From Hasllibacter sp963833115 (GTDB lineage Bacteria > Pseudomonadota > Alphaproteobacteria > Rhodobacterales > Rhodobacteraceae), in NCBI GenBank assembly GCA_963833115.1, contig CAWHWS010000002.1, positions 248,001 through 312,000 on the forward strand: a stretch of 64,000 nt of DNA, written 5' to 3'. The translations under genes were made by a program, and so were the position numbers. Every line of letters starts with the position of its first letter. Positions within the stretch are counted from its first letter, which is position 1. Shown piece after piece: positions 50,101-64,000 of the stretch. The notes under the pieces are model-generated. The model had not been told where the DNA came from. It saw nothing but the letters and a program-made list of their open reading frames with translations, and did no database searches.

Positions 50101-50109
<9 letters not shown>
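50062..50109 (-). other. 23S rRNA processing stem, 3' arm
   Basis: The segment is complementary to 52917-52965 over most of its length: GTATGCTTC, then AGCCA, CTGGATC and GATCAAGC recur in order. In the transcript the two arms would form the long helix closing 23S rRNA that RNase III cuts. Confidence 0.7.
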
Positions 50110-52916
<2,807 letters not shown>

Positions 52917-52925
<9 letters not shown>

Positions 52926-52965
52926 GATCCAGAGGAAGACTGGCTCCCTCAGATCAGAAGCATAC
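52917..52965 (-). other. 23S rRNA processing stem, 5' arm
   Basis: The partner of 50062-50109: on the forward strand it is the near reverse complement of that segment (GCTTGATC at its low end, GAAGCATAC at its high end). It lies immediately before mature 23S in the transcript. Confidence 0.7.
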
Positions 52966-53165
52966 TTTCCCGTCCTCCACCTGGTTCAAAGTATGGAGGA
53001 CATATGGTTAGTGTACTTGACTTGGATAGTTACGTGCCTGCCCATGCGGACGGATGCGCGGCTCACTGCCGGCATCGGCACGATAACTGATGTTGTATCT
53101 CTCTATACGATGTCAATTCGTCCGGTTGGACGGGAAAACCAAATGGCTTTCCAGTCGAACCGGGG

Positions 53166-53241
53166 TGGTGGAGCGTATCGGGATCGAACCGATGACCCCC
53201 TGCTTGCAAAGCAGGTGCTCTCCCAGCTGAGCTAACGCCCC
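53166..53241 (-). tRNA. tRNA-Ala (anticodon TGC)
   Basis: A 76-nt tRNA in the 16S-23S spacer. The minus strand starts GGGGCGTTAGCTCAGCTGGG, with anticodon loop TTTGCAA, T-loop GGTTCGATCC and encoded CCA. The standard second spacer tRNA. Confidence 0.96.
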
Positions 53242-53256
53242 GCGCTCCCGAAGGAA

Positions 53257-53333
<77 letters not shown>

Positions 53334-53358
53334 AAAGGAACGGGCGGTAACCCGATCT

Positions 53359-53390
53359 GAAACTGAAGAGATATGAGGACGGCCCGGCCC
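53359..53390 (-). other. 16S rRNA processing stem, 3' arm
   Basis: Thirty-two bases downstream of 16S in the transcript that can pair with 55122-55153 upstream of 16S. The core CATATCTCTTCAGTT pairs perfectly over 15 bases and most of the flanks also match. This should be the RNase III helix that frees pre-16S. Confidence 0.75.
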
Positions 53391-53453
53391 GTATATGCAG
53401 ATTGCTCTGCTGCTAAGTGTTTCGCGAGACCGGCGAACCGACCTACTAGAAAC

Positions 53454-54927
<1,474 letters not shown>

Positions 54928-55308
54928 TGAAAGCCACCGAAGCAGCTATCCTTGACGTTCGAACCTCTGCACATCGCCCCGCTCTTGCAAACGGGGCAGT
55001 CTTCTGTCTGACTGTGCTTCAGGTTACCGAAGTAACAAGAAACCATCCAAACAGTGAAGCTGACCTTCCATCATCGGCGTAAGCCTAGGAAGTCGATATG
55101 CGCGAGGTTGATCCATCGAAAGGACCAAGCCGCCCACATATCTCTTCAGTTACCAGCGATTTCAAAGAGCGTAGGACGAAAACCCGGCAAGTGGCGCCAT
55201 ATCCTTGGCACCGCCCACCGTTTCCGCGTCCCGATGTCGTCTGCGCCTCTTGGCCTGCTCGGCCCGTCTGGCGCCCCGTTGGTGCATCTCTGCGCCGCCG
55301 GTGAGGGG
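54928..55308 (-). other. rRNA operon leader
   Basis: The transcribed spacer between the promoter and 16S, with no gene. It contains the 5' arm of the 16S processing helix at 55122-55153 (forward GGACCAAGCC to CTTCAGTTAC), the perfect partner of the spacer segment at 53359-53390 over a 15-base core. A hairpin-forming GCCCCG/CGGGGC pair lies at about 54976-54998. Confidence 0.6.
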
Positions 55309-55337
55309 TATCTACGGTTAGCGTCGGGGGCCCGCAA
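55309..55337 (-). promoter_or_regulatory. probable rRNA operon promoter
   Basis: On the minus strand, TTGCGG (55337-55332), 17 bases, TAGATA (55314-55309). The region just upstream (55338-55462) holds AT-rich runs such as GGAAAAAACC and AAGAAAAG, suitable for an UP element, and is otherwise free of genes. It is the only well-spaced hexamer pair I found between msrQ and 16S. Confidence 0.5.
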
Positions 55338-55462
55338 GCGGATTGTGACGGTTTTTTCCACGACGCATGGACTTTTCTTGTAAGTCACTGGGCGGACAAG
55401 CGCTTTTGGAGCAGAAAACGCGTGACAGGCGCTTTGGCCCTGCGTAACGTTCGCCTTCCGGA

Positions 55463-56068
55463 TCAGGCGACCGCCCTGCGCCTGCGCGGCACGTAGCGCA
55501 GCCCGATCAGCCCCAGCACCGCCGCCAGATAGATCAGCGGCTCGATCTGGAACCCCTTGGCCAGCATCACCCAGTGCACCGTCCCCAGCGCGACCGCCGG
55601 GTACGTGAGCTTGTGCAGCGCGGTCCAGCGTCGCCCCAGGCGCCGAACGCTCAGGTTGTTCGAAGTGGCCGCCAGCGGCACCATGAGGAGGAGCGCCGCC
55701 ATCCCGATGGTGATGTACGGCCGCTTGAGGATGTCGGCCCAGATTCGCGCCGGATCCTGAACGTCGAGCACGGCCCAGACGAATAGATGCAGCACGATGT
55801 AGGTGAACGCGATCAGCCCGAGCGCCCGCCGGTACTTGAGGAGGTTGACCCGGCCCCAACGCCGCAGCGGCGAGACCACCAGCCCCGCGATCAGGACCTG
55901 CAGCCCCCACTCCCCGAGCTGATGCTCCATCACCTCGATCGGCTCGACGCCCAGCCCCCCGGTCAGCGCGGCGTAGAGCAGCCAGGCCGGCGGCAGGGCC
56001 GCCAGCAGGTAGAGCGGCCAGGCGGGGACGTGCCGCGCGCCCGAATTGATCCGGTCGGCGATCGGCAC
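55463..56068 (-). CDS. msrQ: protein-methionine-sulfoxide reductase heme-binding subunit MsrQ
   Basis: A 201-residue membrane protein of the MsrQ/YedZ family, with about six helices. It has EHQLGEWGLQVLIAGLVVSP, LKYRRALGLIAFTYIVLHLF, NLSVRRLGRRWTALHKLTYP and LGTVHWVML; the conserved histidines in these helices bind heme. It passes electrons from quinone to MsrP. GTG 56068 is the start, 5 bases after msrP. Confidence 0.92.
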   Translation of the reverse strand: MPIADRINSGARHVPAWPLYLLAALPPAWLLYAALTGGLGVEPIEVMEHQLGEWGLQVLIAGLVVSPLRRWGRVNLLKYRRALGLIAFTYIVLHLFVWAVLDVQDPARIWADILKRPYITIGMAALLLMVPLAATSNNLSVRRLGRRWTALHKLTYPAVALGTVHWVMLAKGFQIEPLIYLAAVLGLIGLRYVPRRRRAVA

Positions 56069-56073
56069 GCGGT

Positions 56074-56991
56074 CTAGAAGTTCACCGTGAGGTCCATTCC
56101 CTCGTAGAGAGACGCCACCTCGTCCTCGTAGCCGTTGAACATCAACGTCGGCTCACGGCGCGCGAAGAGCCCGCCGCCGATGCGCTTCTCCGTCGCCTGG
56201 CTCCAGCGCCGGTGATCCACGGCCGGGTTCACGTTGGCGAAGAACCCGTACTCGCTCGGCGCGAGCTCCTGCCAGGAGTTGACCGGCTGCCGGTCCAGGG
56301 CCGTGATCCGCACCAGGCTCTTGGCGGACTTGAACCCGTATTTCCACGGCACGACCAGTCGGATCGGCGCCCCGTTCTGCTCCAGCAGCGGCTCGTCGTA
56401 GAGCCCCGTCGCCATGAGCGTGAGCGGATGGCGCGCCTCGTCCATGCGCAGGCCCTCGATGTAGGGGAAGTTCATCACCCCCATCCGCACCCCGGGCATC
56501 ACCTCCGGAATCACGGCCGTCTCGAACCGGATGTACGTCGCCTCGGGACTGACCCCGACCCGGTCCAGCACGTCCGCGAGCTCGACCCCGTTCCAGGGGA
56601 TCACCATCGACCACGCCTCGACGCACCGGAACCTGTAGATGCGGCTCTCCGCCTCGAGCCCGCCGACCAGGTCGGCGAGGGAGTAGCGGCCCGGGTTCTC
56701 GACCATCCCGTCGACCTCGATCGACCAGGGCTCCGTCTCCATGGCGCCGGCGTTCTCGGCCGGATCGGACTTGCCCACGCCGAACTCGTAGAAATTGTTG
56801 TAGGTCGTGATCTCCTCGAAGGTGTTCGGCTCCAGCGCGCCCTGATCCCGGCTCGCCTGCGCGCGGGCGGGCGTGGCGGCCATCGCGCCCAGCGCGGCGC
56901 CGCCGGAGGCGATGATCTGCCGACGGTTCAACCACGCCGCCTTGGGCGTCGCGTCCGCCAGCGTCAGGTCGTTGGTCCACCGATGCGCCAT
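56074..56991 (-). CDS. msrP: protein-methionine-sulfoxide reductase catalytic subunit MsrP (molybdoenzyme)
   Basis: A 305-residue periplasmic Mo enzyme. The Tat signal NRRQIIASGGAALGAMAATP ends in ARA. Mature motifs include TTYNNFYEFGVGKSDPAENA, RFRCVEAWSMVIPWNGVEL (Cys ligand of Mo in FRCVEAW), and APIRLVVPWKYGFKSAKSLV. It repairs oxidised methionine in envelope proteins using Mo-molybdopterin without nucleotide. ATG 56991 has GGGGAGG 6 bases upstream. It is the one evident Mo enzyme among the window's many cofactor genes. Confidence 0.94.
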   Translation of the reverse strand: MAHRWTNDLTLADATPKAAWLNRRQIIASGGAALGAMAATPARAQASRDQGALEPNTFEEITTYNNFYEFGVGKSDPAENAGAMETEPWSIEVDGMVENPGRYSLADLVGGLEAESRIYRFRCVEAWSMVIPWNGVELADVLDRVGVSPEATYIRFETAVIPEVMPGVRMGVMNFPYIEGLRMDEARHPLTLMATGLYDEPLLEQNGAPIRLVVPWKYGFKSAKSLVRITALDRQPVNSWQELAPSEYGFFANVNPAVDHRRWSQATEKRIGGGLFARREPTLMFNGYEDEVASLYEGMDLTVNF

Positions 56992-57102
56992 TCGTGCCTC
57001 CCCGTTCGACAGGGGAACATCACCCAAACGGCATCAGTTCCCCAACCCCCACATAGCGCGCTCACGCAAACGTTTCATGTTCCGCGACCGATATGGCCGG
57101 GC

Positions 57103-57142
57103 GATGCGGGGCCGGCCCCGTCCCCGGAGCCGGCCCCGCATC
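57103..57142 (-). terminator. probable terminator after clpB
   Basis: A perfect 14-bp GC-rich stem, GATGCGGGGCCGGC (57103-57116) with GCCGGCCCCGCATC (57129-57142), 12-base loop, 10 bases after the clpB stop. No T-run follows on the minus strand, so it may act as a weak terminator or an mRNA-stabilising 3' hairpin. Confidence 0.65.
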
Positions 57143-57151
57143 CGCGCGACC

Positions 57152-59761
<2,610 letters not shown>

Positions 59762-59835
59762 GTCGTCTCTCCCGTTCGGCACCCGGCATGCCGGCGCCCC
59801 GTCATGGGCGCGCCGCGGTCCGGGCCACGCATGTC

Positions 59836-59871
59836 AAATGGGGAGATGGGGGTCGCCTTTCCGTTGCACAA
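59836..59871 (-). promoter_or_regulatory. possible RpoH (sigma-32) promoter of clpB
   Basis: On the minus strand, TTGTGC (59871-59866), 14 bases, CCCCATCT (59851-59844), directly followed by a second CCCCATTT (59843-59836). CCCCATnT is the classical sigma-32 -10 element. The -35 is a poor match, and GTTGC/GCAAC around it form a small inverted repeat, which could instead be an operator. Confidence 0.4.
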
Positions 59872-59890
59872 TAGCAACAGACGCCGAAAT

Positions 59891-59919
59891 CGCGGCCCCG
59901 GAGCGCCTCCGGGGCCGCG
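59891..59919 (-). terminator. strong hairpin terminator between the 59926 gene and clpB
   Basis: A perfect 13-bp stem, CGCGGCCCCGGAG with CTCCGGGGCCGCG, around a 3-base loop, 6 bases after the stop of the gene at 59926. On the minus strand it is followed by ATTTC, a weak T-run. It should separate that gene from clpB. Confidence 0.7.
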
Positions 59920-59925
59920 CGGGGA

Positions 59926-60444
59926 TCAATCCTGCGTAAGCGGCGCGTCGTCGGAGCCCTCGGGCCCGGACGGCGTCGGCACGACGGGCGCGGTGGTCCC
60001 GTCGGGATCCACGACGACGTCCGCCTGGTCGGCGTCGGGCCCGCCGCCGCCCGCCTCGATGCCCTCCTCGCCGGCCGCTCCGGCCGCGGCGTCCGTGCCG
60101 TCGACCACCGCGGGCGCGTCGCCCGGGGTCACCTCGACGTCGACCTCCGAACTCGACAGCTCGCCCTCGGGCTGCGGCCCGTCCGTGGTCACGGTATCGC
60201 CGAGCATGGTCGGGTCGTTGTCGTTCGCCCCCGCCTCGGAGTTCCCGACCCCGTTCACCGCCGTCTCGCCCTCGTTCACGACGATCGCGGCGTCGCCGCC
60301 ATACTCGACCTCCTCGCCGCCGGCGTTCCCGAGCACGAGCACGACGGCCAGGAGCGCGAACACCCCCGCCCCCATCGCGAGGATCATCCAGAACACGCTG
60401 ATGCCCCGGTCGTCCCGGCGCAGACTGAAGTCCATCGCGGCCAT
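59926..60444 (-). CDS. single-helix membrane protein with acidic periplasmic tail, unknown function
   Basis: A 172-residue protein starting at ATG 60444, with GGAAGGA 7 bases upstream. A short charged cytoplasmic start (MAAMDFSLRRDDRG) precedes one helix (about 18-38: FWMILAMGAGVFALLAVVLV). The remaining 130 residues are acidic, Gly/Ala/Asp/Glu-rich and low in complexity, probably disordered in the periplasm. No domain recognised. It is a single-gene unit closed by a strong hairpin. Confidence 0.62.
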   Translation of the reverse strand: MAAMDFSLRRDDRGISVFWMILAMGAGVFALLAVVLVLGNAGGEEVEYGGDAAIVVNEGETAVNGVGNSEAGANDNDPTMLGDTVTTDGPQPEGELSSSEVDVEVTPGDAPAVVDGTDAAAGAAGEEGIEAGGGGPDADQADVVVDPDGTTAPVVPTPSGPEGSDDAPLTQD

Positions 60445-60632
60445 CCGTCGTCCTTCCCACGTCTGGGCGACGGGTCCGACCCCGCGCCTTCGCGGACCTA
60501 ACATGGCCCGGCCCGCCCGGTTCCCCGGTCCGGCATTTCCGCTACGGCATCGGGGGGAACCGCCCCCCGCCATCCGCGTTCGGCCCCCGATCGCAAGGGG
60601 CCCAGCCCCGACCTGACCCGACCGGAGAGCCG

Positions 60633-60875
60633 ATGCGCCTGATCGATGCCGATGTCGCAGACATCCGTGAGACCGCCGACCGCAGCCGCCTCGAGGCCGA
60701 CGTCCGCCTCATCTATGCCGCCGGTCCCGGCGCGCCGGCCACGGAGCGCATCATCCGCGGCACCGCCGCCCTGGACGACCCGCGCGATCGCCCCCTGCGC
60801 GTCCGTCTCGTCGCCGACGCGCTCCAGGCCGCCTTGCGCTCCGGCGCGGAGGGCGCGCAGGACGCCGCCGCCTGA
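60633..60875 (+). CDS. small conserved-type protein of unknown function
   Basis: An 80-residue soluble protein starting MRLIDADVADIRETADRS, with GGAGAGCC just upstream of the ATG. It contains LEADVRLIYAAGPGAP and IIRGTAALDDPRDRPLRVRL, suggesting a small beta-strand-rich fold. No family recognised. It lies 128 bases before pyrF on the same strand. Confidence 0.55.
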   Translation: MRLIDADVADIRETADRSRLEADVRLIYAAGPGAPATERIIRGTAALDDPRDRPLRVRLVADALQAALRSGAEGAQDAAA

Positions 60876-61003
60876 GGCGACGCTGCGTCAGGTCACGAGA
60901 TCGCGCCCTTGATGCCGCCTCCCGCCACAGCCCATCTCGCGAGGCAGGGGGATCCGCCATGCTCGAAGCCGGACAGGTCACGTCACGCGATGCCGAAGGC
61001 AGG

Positions 61004-61708
61004 ATGGCGGACGACCGCCTGATCGTCGCGCTCGACGTGGCGGACGCGCTCGCCGGGCTGGAGATGGCGGCCCGCATCGGCGGCGCCGTCTCCTTCTACA
61101 AGATCGGGCTCGGCATGCTGACCGGCGGCGGCCTCGCCCTCGCCCACGAGCTCATCGGCGAGCACGGCAAGCGCGTCTTCCTCGACATGAAGCTCTTCGA
61201 CATCGGCGCCACCGTCGAGGCCGCCGTGCGGGGCCTCACCCGGTCCGAGATCGACTTCCTCACCGTCCACGGCGATCCGCACGTCGTGCGCGCCGCGATG
61301 CAGGGACGGCGGGGCCGCACCCGGATCCTCGCGGTCACGGTCCTCACCTCGCTCGACCGCGGCGACCTCGACGACGCGATGATCGCCCCCGGCGACCTAT
61401 CCGAGATCGCCCTCGAGCGCGCCGCGCGCGCCCTCGCCGCCGGCGCCGACGGCGTCATCGCCTCCCCGCTGGAGGCCGCCGCGATCCGCGCCCTGCCAGA
61501 GGCCGCCGGCAAGCTGATCGTCACCCCCGGCGTCCGGCCCGAGGGCGCCGCGCGAGGGGACCAGAAGCGCACCGCGACCCCGGCGGACGCCCTGCGCGCG
61601 GGCGCCGATCACGTCGTCGTCGGCCGCCCGGTCACGCGCGCCGCCGATCCGGGCGCGGCCGCGCACGCAATCCTCACATCGCTGCGCCCGGCCGGGCCCA
61701 TGCACTAG
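61004..61708 (+). CDS. pyrF: orotidine 5'-phosphate decarboxylase PyrF
   Basis: A 234-residue TIM-barrel enzyme beginning MADDRLIVALDVADALAG. The catalytic stretch FLDMKLFDIGATVEAAVRG (Asp-x-Lys-x-x-Asp), FLTVHGDP, VTPGVRPEGAARGDQKRTAT and VVGRPVTRAADP are all present. It decarboxylates OMP to UMP. An in-frame ATG at 60959 would add 15 residues; 61004 fits family length better. It is separated from pyrBC by 37 kb. Its stop shares CTAG with dadA. Confidence 0.93.
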   Translation: MADDRLIVALDVADALAGLEMAARIGGAVSFYKIGLGMLTGGGLALAHELIGEHGKRVFLDMKLFDIGATVEAAVRGLTRSEIDFLTVHGDPHVVRAAMQGRRGRTRILAVTVLTSLDRGDLDDAMIAPGDLSEIALERAARALAAGADGVIASPLEAAAIRALPEAAGKLIVTPGVRPEGAARGDQKRTATPADALRAGADHVVVGRPVTRAADPGAAAHAILTSLRPAGPMH

Positions 61709-62937
61709 GCCGCCCGCGTCGCCGCCCGCGCGGGCAGGGCCGCCGCCACCGCGTCCGCCACCGCCGTCGCCGTCGCGGCCGAGAGCGTCCACCCCAGATG
61801 CCCGTGCCCGGTGTTGTAGAAGACCCCCGGCGCCCGGCCCGGCCCCACGCGCGGCATCATGTCCGGCATCATCGGCCGAAGCCCCGCCCAGGGCACCACC
61901 GTCTCGGTGCGCACGTCCGGGAAATGACGCTCGACCCAGGCGGTCAGGGGCGCGATCCGCTCGTCGCGGATGTCGCGGTCCACGCCCGCGAACTCCGCCG
62001 TGCCCGCCACCCGCAGCCGCCGCTCGCCCAGCCGCGAGGTCACGATCTTCGCCGCGTCGTCCAGCAGGGACACCCGCGGCGCCGCCGCCCTGGACGCCGC
62101 GTCCTCGAGGTCCACCGTGATCGAGTAGCCCTTCACCGGGTAGACGTTCACCCGATCGCCAAAGCCCCGCGCGATCGCCCGGCTGCCCACCCCGGCGCAC
62201 ACGACCGCGCCGTCGAACCGCTCCGTGGCGCCGGCGCGGTCGATCTCCACGCCCCCGCGCACGGCGCGCGCCGCGTCCACCTCGCGCCCCATCGCGAAGA
62301 CGACGCCGCGCCGCGCCAGCCAGTCCCCCAGGCCGACCGTGAACTTGTGGATGTCCCCGGTCGAATCGCTCTGCGTCCAGTACCCGCCGACATACGTCCC
62401 CCGCAGGGCCGGCTCCCGCGCCCGCACCTCCGCCCCGCTCAGCTCCTGTCGCTCGAGCCCCGCGCGGCGGTAGATCTCGCTGACCCGCCGCGCATGCGCC
62501 ATGTCCGCCTCGGTGCCGTAGAAATGCAGGATGCCCGCCGGGGAGAAGTCGAAGTCGAGCCCCGCCACCTCCGCCATCTCCATCATCAGGGGGCGCGCCG
62601 CGAGCGCCAGGCGGACCGTCTCCTCGGTGCGCGCCTCGTGGCGCGGGATCGCCGCCAGGAACTCCGCCATCCAGGTGATCTTGTGCCATCGCGGCCCCGG
62701 ATGGACCCTGAGCGGCGCGTCCCGCCGCAGCAGCCACTTGAGGCCCTTGAGCACCGTCGACCACTGGTTCCAGGTCTCCGCGTTGGAGGCGGAGAGCTGG
62801 CCCCCGTTGGCGAAGCTCGTCTCCATCGCCGCATAGCGCCGCCGGTCCACGACCGTGACGTCGAAGCCCCGCGCATGCAGCGCGTAGGCGGTGGTGACCC
62901 CGGTGATCCCGGCTCCGATGACGGCGATATGGCTCAT
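61705..62937 (-). CDS. dadA: D-amino acid dehydrogenase (DadA-like FAD enzyme) under a glycine riboswitch
   Basis: A 410-residue flavoprotein starting at ATG 62937. The FAD motif IAVIGAGITGVTTAYAL is followed by TSFANGGQLSASNAETWNQW (DadA signature), GSRAIARGFGDRVNVYPVKG and NTGHGHLGWTLSAATATAVA. DadA oxidises D-amino acids and, in some relatives, glycine, passing electrons to quinone. A tandem glycine riboswitch in its leader suggests glycine or a product-related amino acid as the physiological substrate. Confidence 0.9.
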   Translation of the reverse strand: MSHIAVIGAGITGVTTAYALHARGFDVTVVDRRRYAAMETSFANGGQLSASNAETWNQWSTVLKGLKWLLRRDAPLRVHPGPRWHKITWMAEFLAAIPRHEARTEETVRLALAARPLMMEMAEVAGLDFDFSPAGILHFYGTEADMAHARRVSEIYRRAGLERQELSGAEVRAREPALRGTYVGGYWTQSDSTGDIHKFTVGLGDWLARRGVVFAMGREVDAARAVRGGVEIDRAGATERFDGAVVCAGVGSRAIARGFGDRVNVYPVKGYSITVDLEDAASRAAAPRVSLLDDAAKIVTSRLGERRLRVAGTAEFAGVDRDIRDERIAPLTAWVERHFPDVRTETVVPWAGLRPMMPDMMPRVGPGRAPGVFYNTGHGHLGWTLSAATATAVADAVAAALPARAATRAA

Positions 62938-62989
62938 GCGTCTTCCCCCGCGAGGATGCGGCCCGGCCGCGCCGGTGCCCGCCCCCTCC

Positions 62990-63160
62990 GTCGAAGACCT
63001 GAGAGTTTCACCGCCGGCCCGCGGGGCCGATCGGCTTGCTCCTACGGTGGCCGCCATGGGGGCGACGCTCTCCGGAGTGTCGGCGCGCGGCCGGTCCTGG
63101 GTGCCTGAGAGTTTCCGGGGCGGTTGCTCCTTCGGCGGCGGTCTCCCGCTCTCTCCCGGT
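62990..63160 (-). ncRNA. tandem glycine riboswitch upstream of dadA
   Basis: Two glycine aptamers lie in the minus-strand leader, ending about 53 bases before the dadA ATG. The first (about 63160-63090) contains GGGAGAG, GCCGAAGGAGCAACC and GGAAACTCTCAGGCA. The second (about 63078-62990) contains GGAGAGCG, ACCGTAGGAGCAAGCC and GTGAAACTCTCAGGTC. These are the conserved core sequences of both gcvT-class aptamers in the right order and spacing. In known cases glycine binding turns expression on. Confidence 0.9.
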
Positions 63161-63271
63161 CGCGCGCATGTCTGCCCGCGGCGTTATCGCCCGCCTCGGC
63201 GCCGCGCAAATCAAATCGCCACCGCGCCGCGCCGCCTTGGCAAGCGCGCCGCCGCCCGGCATTCGGACGCC

Positions 63272-63979
63272 ATGGCAGTCACCGGCTCCCAGGCGATCCG
63301 CTCCTATTACCGCGTCAGGCAGGCGATGGGCGTCCAGGGCCTCCTGCTGCCCGTCCTGCTCGTGGGCGGCTCGCTCTATTCCGGCGATCCCCTGCCGCCC
63401 GCTCTGTCCGACTACGTCTACACCCCGTTCGCCCCGATCTTCACCGGGGTGATGTTCTCCATCGGCGTCTTCCTCCTGAGCTATCTGGGCTACCGGCGCG
63501 CCGGCGGGCCCGCCTGGATCACCGACCGGCGGGTGAGCACGCTGGCCGGCCTCGGCGCGCTGGGCGTCGCGCTCTTTCCCAACGACACCTTCGACCCCTG
63601 CGGCGAGCTCACCATCCGCATGTTCTCGCCCGCCGGGGTCGCGCACGTCGTCGCCGCGGGGGTGTTCCTCACGATGACCTGCGTGTTCTGCCTGCACCTC
63701 TTCCGCCGCCGCATCGTCGGCGACCGCCGGCCGCAGAAGGACCGCCGCAACGCGGTCTACCTCGCCTGCGGGCTCGTCATCCTCGGCGCGCTCCTGGGGC
63801 TGGCCTACTACTTCCTGGGCATGGATCTCGCCGACCGCTGCGCCGTCGCGCATCTCAAGCCCGTCCTCTGGCTGGAGGTCGCGACCGTCTGGGCCTTCGG
63901 CCTCGCCTGGCTCGTCAAGGGCGGCGGCGTCCGGCCCCTCAACGACGGCTACCGCGGCGCCGGCCTCGCAGGCCCCTAG
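63272..63979 (+). CDS. six-helix membrane protein resembling DUF998
   Basis: A 235-residue protein starting at ATG 63272, with six or so hydrophobic segments. GVMFSIGVFLLSYLGYRR, LFPNDTFDPCGELTIRMFSP and AHVVAAGVFLTMTCVFCLHL recall DUF998-type integral membrane proteins, with a conserved His in the fourth helix. Function unknown. It diverges from the riboswitch-dadA unit across about 110 bases. Confidence 0.65.
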   Translation: MAVTGSQAIRSYYRVRQAMGVQGLLLPVLLVGGSLYSGDPLPPALSDYVYTPFAPIFTGVMFSIGVFLLSYLGYRRAGGPAWITDRRVSTLAGLGALGVALFPNDTFDPCGELTIRMFSPAGVAHVVAAGVFLTMTCVFCLHLFRRRIVGDRRPQKDRRNAVYLACGLVILGALLGLAYYFLGMDLADRCAVAHLKPVLWLEVATVWAFGLAWLVKGGGVRPLNDGYRGAGLAGP

Positions 63980-64000
63980 AACGGGCCGCGAACACCGCGT

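Overview
The window is 64 kb of a very GC-rich (about 70% by eye) alphaproteobacterial chromosome, most probably Rhodobacterales/Rhodobacteraceae. Pointers are the rRNA operon order 16S - tRNA-Ile - tRNA-Ala - 23S - 5S - tRNA-fMet, a 44-residue aa3-type oxidase subunit IV, plant-type glutamate-cysteine ligase, MsrPQ, and pyrBC with a non-canonical PyrC. Genes are packed tightly. Most same-strand neighbours overlap by ATGA or GTGA, and six of seven convergent protein-gene pairs share one CTAG as both stop codons.

Layout: 1-1295, end of a capsule-export cluster (KpsE-like, KpsT). 1292-8486, molybdenum: modABC (+) facing fdhD-cdd-mobA-mobB-moeA fusion (-). 8571-10367, azlCD, a lipoprotein and cytochrome oxidase subunit IV. 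10402-14845, metallo-hydrolase, acyl-CoA dehydrogenase, Sua5, YqgE. 14878-19901, RND efflux pump and adaptor. 19990-21390, moaB and a uracil-DNA glycosylase. 21482-24292, pyrimidine operon: leader ORF overlapping an array of 11-bp repeats, pyrB, a membrane-anchored unknown, and a pyrC lacking catalytic residues. 24298-31314, plsY, DUF805, gshA, rsmE, ubiA, OmpA-like. 31311-34649, moaE, moaD, pgsA, uvrC. 34909-42427, folM-like SDR, Ca2+/Na+ exchanger, 52-residue zinc-ribbon protein, sppA, glpK, glpD, ABC-2 exporter.

42428-49675 is a decaying accessory island. Two degraded IS5-family transposase genes in the same orientation flank a frameshifted dimethylglycine/sarcosine dehydrogenase pseudogene, an amino-terminally truncated choline/betaine ABC permease and three intact envelope-type genes (a membrane protein, a Sel1 protein and a small OmpA protein). 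Next comes the rRNA operon on the minus strand (49676-55337) with promoter, processing stems, an intrinsic terminator and a separately promoted tRNA-fMet. The right end carries msrPQ, clpB, small unknowns, pyrF, and a D-amino-acid dehydrogenase under a tandem glycine riboswitch.

Molybdenum is the thread joining the window: uptake (modABC), dithiolene formation (moaDE), adenylylation/insertion (moaB, moeA), dinucleotide formation (mobAB), sulfuration (fdhD) and one Mo enzyme (msrP). The most unusual items are the pyrB-pyrC locus, the CTAG junctions, the MoeA fusion with a deaminase gene in its operon, and an RND pump with apparent extra membrane segments.
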